Positions 57,993 through 64,000 of a DNA stretch of 64,000 bases are shown in pieces; position 1 is the stretch's first letter, and every line of letters starts with the position of its first letter. A model generated the notes under the pieces. It was not told where the DNA came from. It worked only from the letters and a program-made list of their open reading frames with translations, and made no database searches. The DNA is from Chara braunii (taxonomy: Eukaryota > Streptophyta > Charophyceae > Charales > Characeae), in NCBI GenBank assembly GCA_003427395.1, contig BFEA01000283.1:56798-120797 (forward strand), written 5' to 3'. A program made the position numbers and the translations under genes.

Positions 57993-58596
57993 TAAAATTC
58001 CTGTAGTTGCCGCAAAAAAGGATGTCATAGCTCCCACAAAAGTAATCACAATTAAAGCCTTGGGTGCGTATTCAAATAAGGGAGAACACCTTGCCATCAT
58101 GAAAACACCTGCTGTTACCATAGTAGCTGCATGAATCAGAGCTGATAATGGGGTAGGGCCCTCCATAGCGTCCGGTAACCAAGTATGGAGTCCTATTTGT
58201 GCGGATTTTCCTACNGCTCCAATAAAGAGTAAAACACAAATAGCAGTTAGTGCATGAATTTTCACATTAAAAAAAATGAAAGAAGGTTCCCACACAAAGG
58301 CACTAGCACAAGCAAAAATGGTTGAAAAGTCTACTNTTTGAAAANTAGCAAAACAACCCATAATANCAAGAGNTAATCCAAAATCACCTACTCGATTCAC
58401 AAGCATTGCTTTAATAGCTGCTTTATTTGCTTGAAGTCGTGTAAACNAAAAATTAATTAACAAATATGATGCGAGACCTACTCCTTCCCATCCTAAAAAC
58501 ATTTGAATCAAGTTATCCCCGGTAACTAACATGAGCATAAAAAAAGTAAAAATAGATAAATAGCACATAAATCGAGGCAAAAAAGGATCCTCAGAC
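57993..58596 (-). pseudogene. nad5: Mitochondrial nad5 fragment in the nucleus (NUMT)
   Basis: On the minus strand 201 codons read without a stop as part of NADH-ubiquinone oxidoreductase chain 5, a proton-translocating membrane subunit of respiratory complex I. Diagnostic stretches are SEDP at the start, [16 protein letters not shown] (34-49), [29 protein letters not shown] (129-148) and [20 protein letters not shown] (155-174), ending AATTGIL. The WEGVG Glu and GKSAQ Lys, which belong to the proton channel in this family, are present. It spans roughly residues 105-305 of about 670, has neither gene end and is embedded in satellite, so it cannot make a working subunit. TTTGGGTAG abuts both sides (57,984-57,992; 58,601-58,609). 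Six isolated Ns fall inside (58,215; 58,336; 58,345; 58,366; 58,373; 58,447). Mitochondrial nad5 fits better than plastid ndhF by these motifs. Confidence 0.92.
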
Positions 58597-61500
58597 TATC
58601 TTTGGGTAGGGGGGGCACTCACTAGCCAAAAAAACATTGATTCAGCCAGCACAATCATATAAAACACCAAAGACTAGTGAGTGCGTGGTGGTTTCTTTTA
58701 TTGTGCTAGAGATAACTTTGACCTTAGACAAACTCTTAGCATATGGAGGAACCTCTGCCTTTCGCTAGAGTCTGCCTTTGGGTAGGGGGGGGCACTCACT
58801 AGCCAAAAAAACATTGGCTCAGCTAGCACAATCAAAGAAAACACCAAGGACTAGTGAGTGCGTGGCGGTTTTCTTTGATTGTGCTAGATGATCTGCTGTG
58901 CTAGAGAGTGCTTTAACCTTAGAGAAACTCTTAGAATATGGAGGAAGCTTTGCCTTTCGGAAGGGTCTGCCTTTTGGTAGGGGGGGGCACTCACTAGCAA
59001 AAAAAACATTGGCTCAGTGAGTGCGTGGCGGTTTTTTTTATTGTGCTAGCTGAAAGGGGGGCGCCTTTGGTGGATTCTTTGATTGTGCTAGTTGAGCGAC
59101 TGTTTTTGTGGCTAGTGAGTGTCCCCCCCTACCCAAAGACAGTCGTTCCTCCATATGCTTAGAGTTTGTCTAAGGTCAAAGCACTCTCTAGCACAGCAGA
59201 TCAGCTAGCACAATCAGATAAACCGCCACGCAACCACTACTCTTTGGTAGTTTCTTTCATTGTATTAGTTAAGTCAATGTTTTTTTGGTTAGTGAGTGCC
59301 CCACCTACCCAAACGCAAAGGTTCCTTCATATGCTCAGAGTTTTTCTAAGGTCAAAGCACTCCATAGCACAGCAGATCAGCTACAACAATCAAAGAAACC
59401 GCCACGCACTCACTAGTCTTTGGTGGTTTGTTTGATTGTGCTCGTTCAACCTATATTTTTTTGGCTAGTGATGAGCATATGGAGGAAACTGTACCTGTGG
59501 GTAGGGGGGGGCACTTATTGGCTTCCGGCTAGTGAAGGTCGCCCCCTACCCATAGGCAGAGGTTCCTCCATATGCTCAGAGTTTGTCTAACGTCAAAGCA
59601 CTCCCTAGCACAGCAGATCAGCTAGCACAATTAAAGAAACCGCCACGCACTCACTAGTCCTTGGTGGTTTTTTTGATTGTGCTAGCTGAGCCAATTTTTT
59701 TTTGGCTAGTGAGCACCCCCCCGTACCCACAGGCAAGAGGTTCCTCCATATGCTCAGAGTTTGTCTAACGTCAAAGCACTCCTTAGCACAGCAGATCATC
59801 CAGTACAATCAAAGAAACCGCCACGCACTCACTACTCTTTGGTGGTTTCTCTGATTCTGCTAGTAGAGCCAATGTTTTTTTGGCTCGTCATGAGCATATG
59901 GAGGAACCTCTGCCTGTGGGTAGGGTTTTTTGGCTAGTGGGTGTGTGGCGGTTTCTTTGATTGTGCTAGCTGATCTGCAATGATAGGGAGTGCTTTGACC
60001 TTAGACAAACTTTGAGCATATGGAGGAACCTCTACCTGTGGGTAGGTGGCGCACTCCCTAGCCAAAAAACCATTGGCTCAACTAGCACAATCAAAGAAAC
60101 CACCAAAGACTAGTGTTTGCACAAGCAAAGAAACCACCAAAAACTAGTGAGTGCACCTGCTACCCACAGGCAGCGGTTTCTCCATATGCTCAGATAGTTG
60201 AGCCAATGTTTTTTTCGGCTAGTGAGTGCACCCCCTTACCCAAAGGCAAAGGTTCTTCCATATGCTCAGAGTTTGTCTAAGGTCAAAGCACTCCCTGGTA
60301 CAACAGATCACCTAGCACAATCAAAGAAACCGATCAAAGCACTCCCTAGCACACCAGATCAGCTAGCATAATCCAGGAAACCGCCACGCACTTACCAGCA
60401 CATCAGTTGAGCCAATGTTTTTTTGGTTAGTGATGAACATATGAAGGAACCTCTGCGTGTGGGTAGGGTTTTTTTGCTAGTGAGTGCGTGGCAGTTTCTT
60501 TCATTGTGCTCAAACTCTGAGCATATAGAGGAACCTCGGCCTTTGGGTAGGGTCTGTCTTTGGCTAGGGGGGGCACTCACTAGCCAAAAAAAATACATTG
60601 GCTCAGCTAGCACAATTAAAAAAACATTCAAAAACTACTGAGTGCGTGGGGCATTTACGAGCCAAAAAACCATTGGTTCAACGAGCACAATCAAAGAAAC
60701 CACCAAAGACTAGTGGTTGCGTGACGGTCTCTTTGATTGTGCTAGCTGATCTGTTGTGCTAGGGAGTGCTTTGACCTTGTACAAACTCTGAGCATATGGA
60801 GAAACCTTTGTCTTTGGGTAAGGGGGGGAACTCATGCTCATACTAGTGAGTGCGTGGCGGTTTCTTTGATTGTGCTGGCTGATCTGTTGTACTAGGGAGT
60901 GCTTTGACCTTAGACAAATTATAGGAACCACTGCCTGTGGGTAGGGGGGGCACTCAATAGCCAAAAAAATATTGGCTCAGCTAGCACAATCAAAGAAATC
61001 AAAGCATGTGGGTAGGGGGGGCGTAGGTTTTTTTGTCTTTGGTGGTTTCTATGATTGTGTTAGCTGAGCCAATGTTTTTTTGGCTAGTGAGTGTCCCCCC
61101 TTACCCAAAGGCAGAGGTTCCTCCATATGCTCTGAGTTTGTTTAAGGTCAACGCACTCCCTAGCACAGCAAATCATCTTGCACAATAAAAAAAACCGCCA
61201 CACAGTCACTAGTCTTTGGTGGTTTTTATGATTGTGCTAGTTGAGCCAATGTTTTTTTGGCTAGTGACGAGCATATGGAGGAGCCTCTGCTTGTGCGTAG
61301 GGTTTTTTGGCTAGTGATGAGCATATGGAGGAGCCTCTGCCTGTGGGTAGGGGGTGCACTCACTAGTGAAAAAAACATTGGTTACACTAGCACAATCAAA
61401 GAAATCACCAAAGACTAGTGAGTGCGTGGCGATTTCGTTGATTGTTCTAGCTGATCAGATGTGTTAGGGAGTGCCTTGACCTTAGAAAACTTTGAGCATG

Positions 61501-61889
61501 TGGAGGAAGCACTACCTTTGGGTAGGGTCTGCCTTTGAATAGCGAGGGGCACCCACTAGCCAAAAAAACGTTGGCTTAGTTAGCACAATCAAAGAAACCA
61601 CCAAAGACTAGTGAGTGCGTGGCGGTTTCTGTGATTGTGCTAGATGATCCACTGTGCTAGGGAGTGCTTTGACCTTAGACAAACTCTGAGCATACGGAGG
61701 AACCTCTGCTTTTGGGTAGGGTCTGCCTTTGGGTAGGGGGGGGCACTCACTAGAAAAAAAAACATTGGCTCAGCTCACACAATGAAAGAAAACTCTAAAG
61801 ACTAGTGAGTGTGTGACGGTTTCTCTGATTATGCTAGATGATCTGTTGTGCTAGGGATTGCTTTGACCTTAGACAAACTCTTAGCATAT

Positions 61890-61955
61890 GGAGGAACCTC
61901 TGCCTTTGGGTAGGGTCTGCCTTTGGGTAGGGTCTGCCTTTGGGTAGGGGGGGGC
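61890..61955 (-). repeat. Triplicated 17-bp segment, G-rich strand on plus
   Basis: TGCCTTTGGGTAGGGTC occurs three times in a row, the last running into GGGTAGGGGGGGG. The plus strand therefore has at least six G-tracts of three or more within about 60 bases. Confidence 0.85.
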
Positions 61956-62928
61956 ACTCACTAACCAAAAAAACATTGGCTCAGCTAGCACAATTAAAGA
62001 AACCACCAAAGACTAGTGAGTACATGGCGGTTTTTTTTATTGTGCTAGATGATCTATTGTGCTAGGGAGTTCTTTGACCTTCGACAAACTCTGAGCATAT
62101 GGAGGAACCTCTAGCATTGGGTAGGGGGGCCACTCACTACCCAAAAAGCCATTGGCTCAACTAGCACAATCAAACAAACCACCAAAGACTAGTGAGAGCA
62201 TGACAGTTTCTTTGATTGTGCTAGCTGATCTGCTGTGCTAGGGAGTGCTTTGACGTTATACAAACTCTGAGCATATGGAGGAACCTCTGCCTTTGGGTAG
62301 GGGGGGGAACTCACTAGCCGAAAAAACATTTGCTCAACTAGCACAATCAAAGAAACAGCTGCCTGTGGGTAGGGGGGGGCGTAGGTTTTTTTGTCCTTGC
62401 TGGTTTCTTTGATTGTGCTAGCTGAGTCAATGTTTTTTTGGCTAGTGAGTACCCCCCCCTACCCAAAGGTAGAGGTTCCTCCATATGCTCAGAGTTTGTC
62501 TAATGTCAAAGCACTCCCTAGCACAGCAGATCAACTAACACAATCAAAGAAATTGCCACGCATTCACTAGTCTTGGGTGGTTTGTTTGATTGTGCTAGGT
62601 GAGCCAATGTTTTTTTGGCTAGTGAGTGCCCCCCCCTACCCAAAGGCAGAGGTTCCTCCATATGCTCAGAGTTTGTCTAAGGTAAAAGCAGTCCCTAGCA
62701 GAACAGATCACCTAGCACAATCAAAGAAACCGCCACACACTCACTGGTGTTTGGTGGTTTCTTTGATTGTGCTAGCTGAGCCAATGTTTTTTGGCTACTG
62801 ATTGCCCTTCCCTACAGGCAACGGTTTCTTTGATTGTACTAGCTGAGCCAATGTTTTTTTGGCTAATGATGAGCATATGGAGAAACCTCTGCCATTGAGT
62901 AGGGGGAGGCACTCACTAGCCAGAAGCC

Positions 62929-63001
62929 AATAGCTGAAGTCAGGAAGATGGATGAAGTCGTCGAGGTGGTCGATGACGTAGATGAAGTAGGGGTCGAGTC
63001 T
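62929..63001 (-). repeat. Inserted coding-like module, isolated distal copy
   Basis: Inverted 3' part ending GTCGAGTC and joined to TTTGGTGACC, the same breakpoint as at 6,933. It is the only module copy in the last 19 kb. Confidence 0.8.
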
Positions 63002-63460
63002 TTGGTGACCTAAGACAAACTCTAATTATATGGAGGAACCTCTGCCTTCGGGTAGGGGGGGACACTCACTAGCCAAAAAAATATTGGTTCAACTAGCACA
63101 ATTAAAGAAACCACCTAAAACTAGTGAGTGCGTGGCGGTTTCTTTGATTGTGCTAGATGATCTGCGGTGCTAGGGAGTGCTTTGACCTTAGACAAACTCT
63201 TAGCATATGGAGGAACCTCTGCCTTTGGGTAGGGGGGGGAACTCACTAGCCAAAAAAACATTGGCTCAGCTAGCACAACCAAAGAAACCGTTGCGTGTGG
63301 GTAGGGGGGGGCGTAGGTTTTTTTGTCTTTGGTGGTTTCTTTGATTATGCTAGCTGAGCCAATGTTTTATTGGCTAGTGTGTGCCCCCCCGTACCCAAAG
63401 GCAGAGGTTCCTCCATATGCTCAGAGTTTGTCTAAGGTCAAAGCACTCCCTAGCACAATC

Positions 63461-63486
63461 AAAGAGCCACATTACGGTACTACCTC
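63461..63486 (+). repeat. Array-end motif at the array terminus
   Basis: AAAGAGCCACATTACGGTAC then TACCTCC follows the last satellite CACAATC. Compared with the internal copies it lacks about 10 bases (GCATCGCCTC-like). Unique sequence follows. Confidence 0.8.
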
Positions 63487-63536
63487 CTAAGTCTTCTACG
63501 AGCGGTTCCATGTTCGCGAGCTGTCTCTCTCTTTCT

Positions 63537-63683
63537 CACGAATCAATCAATCGATCAATTAATCGATTAATCTTTCAATCGATCAATTAATCGATTAAAT
63601 CTTTCAATCAACTGATCGATCGATCGATCAATTAATGAATCAATAAATCGATTAGTTTAATCGATCGATTGATTGATTGATTA

Positions 63684-63718
<35 letters not shown>

Positions 63719-63719
63719 A
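63537..63719. repeat. ATCA/ATCG tetranucleotide microsatellite
   Basis: Imperfect runs of AATC and ATCG change into runs of GATT, so the block is also a large imperfect palindrome. Starts after TCTCACG and ends in (GATT)n. Confidence 0.93.
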
Positions 63720-63750
63720 GAAAGGCTGCCACATGGCAGACTTTCTAATC
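63715..63750. repeat. 36-bp near-perfect palindrome
   Basis: GATTAGAAAG-G-CTGCC, loop ACAT, GGCAG-A-CTTTCTAATC: 15 of 16 arm positions pair (one G/A mismatch). It overlaps the stop codon of the minus-strand frame to its right. Confidence 0.85.
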
Positions 63751-63912
63751 CTCATCACCTGAACCACCCCCCCCGCCATCTTCACCTCCTTCCTCACCGG
63801 AGGTAGGTGGACCGAAGTTCAAGTCGTTCATGGCAATTGAGCCCTCACCCCATGGCGTTGCAGACCCTTGGCCGGAGGTCGTCGGCTTTGTACCCACCCA
63901 GGTCCACCATAG
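63745..63912 (-). CDS. Possible C-terminal exon of a minus-strand gene
   Basis: Open for 55 codons to TAG at 63,745-63,747; an in-frame TGA lies just upstream at 63,913-63,915, so an intron boundary or start must lie inside. The end reads MNDLNFGPPTSGEEGGEDGG and continues Gly-rich to SGDED. The Gly/Glu/Asp-rich tail and Pro/Thr/Ser before it look like a disordered C-terminus. Not recognised; it could be chance in GC-rich DNA. Confidence 0.25.
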   Translation of the reverse strand, partial: LWWTWVGTKPTTSGQGSATPWGEGSIAMNDLNFGPPTSGEEGGEDGGGGGSGDED

Positions 63913-64000
63913 TCATGCCCGTCTCCCCAGCCATCGCCTTTCGTCGTAGTTGTCAAAACACCCGAGACGACTTCGGGGTTAGGAACGTGAGTAAGCGTTC
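63913..64000. other. Unique sequence at window end
   Basis: GC-rich non-satellite sequence. A second minus-strand frame is open here (about 56 codons) and may belong to the same or another gene cut by the window edge. Confidence 0.4.

Larger units (their letters stand above)
58597..63486. repeat. Composite satellite array, right end block
   Basis: Same monomer family, running from the nad5 insertion to the right edge of the array. Minus-oriented monomers with the duplicated 17-bp segment (GGGTAGGGTCTGCCTTTGGG) are especially common at 58.7-62.0 kb. The last recognisable satellite sequence is TAGCACAATC followed by the AAAGAGCC end motif; sequence after about 63,486 is unrelated. Confidence 0.93.

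Noticed and set aside
57993-58596. Plastid ndhF instead of mitochondrial nad5
   Set aside because: The [28 protein letters not shown] and [13 protein letters not shown] stretches match the mitochondrial chain 5 pattern as I know it.
61890-61955. Telomere repeats
   Set aside because: GGGTAGGG resembles telomeric G-runs but occurs within a 17-bp satellite segment, not as a 6-7-bp tandem repeat.
1-63486. CRISPR-like array of repeats and spacers
   Set aside because: Units are 177 bp, internally degenerate and in both orientations, with no unique spacers and no cas genes; the setting is eukaryotic.
1157-63590. Dozens of 60-120-codon frames with peptides like VVSLIVLAEPMFFWLVSAPP or LAQSKKPPRTH
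   Set aside because: They are translations of the same monomer, open on both strands because of its inverted arms, and have no consistent start or stop context. Treated as repeat by-products.

Overview
The window looks like nuclear DNA of a eukaryote of the green plant lineage (streptophyte alga or bryophyte-grade plant is my best guess, not proven). The pointers are a plant-type mitochondrial nad5 fragment embedded in nuclear-looking repeats, long microsatellites, and assembly gaps. No ordinary operon, rRNA or tRNA gene is visible. Almost everything from base 1 to about 63,486 is one composite, satellite-like repeat array; the left edge lies outside the window and the right edge is inside it.

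The array is built from a monomer of 177 bp, measured directly in a head-to-tail run at 40,491-41,021. Each monomer carries long inverted-repeat arms, a 10-bp inverted pair CACTCACTAG/CTAGTGAGTG, and a C-run (7-9 C) followed by TACCC. Monomers occur in both orientations and switch often. A second module of about 155 bp is spliced into many monomers between GGTCAAAGCACT and GCTAGTGAGTG. It has a strongly coding-like codon pattern and occurs about 42 times, nearly all between 2.3 and 44.3 kb. Larger layers lie on top: a 1.3-kb tandem duplication (7.3-9.7 kb), a 3.1-3.3-kb tandem higher-order repeat (48.05-54.55 kb), and small modules that recur far apart.

Several non-satellite pieces interrupt the array: an AT-rich island (17,842-18,239), a (CT)n tract (19,645-19,809), a 4.66-kb island (28,625-33,283), retroelement-like scraps (45,841-45,977; 46,701-46,770) and a mitochondrial nad5 fragment (57,993-58,596, minus strand). 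The 4.66-kb island holds two unrecognised open frames (224-248 aa and 314 aa), an inverted/direct repeat cluster, and a block with LTR-like features (internal repeats, primer-binding-site-like sequence). The array ends near 63,486 and is followed by a tetranucleotide microsatellite, a near-perfect palindrome and the possible 3' end of a minus-strand gene.

Most short open frames in the array are by-products of the repeat. The consensus monomer happens to be exactly 59 codons with a single TAG in one frame, so frames of 60-226 codons arise wherever that TAG is mutated or several inserted modules are joined.
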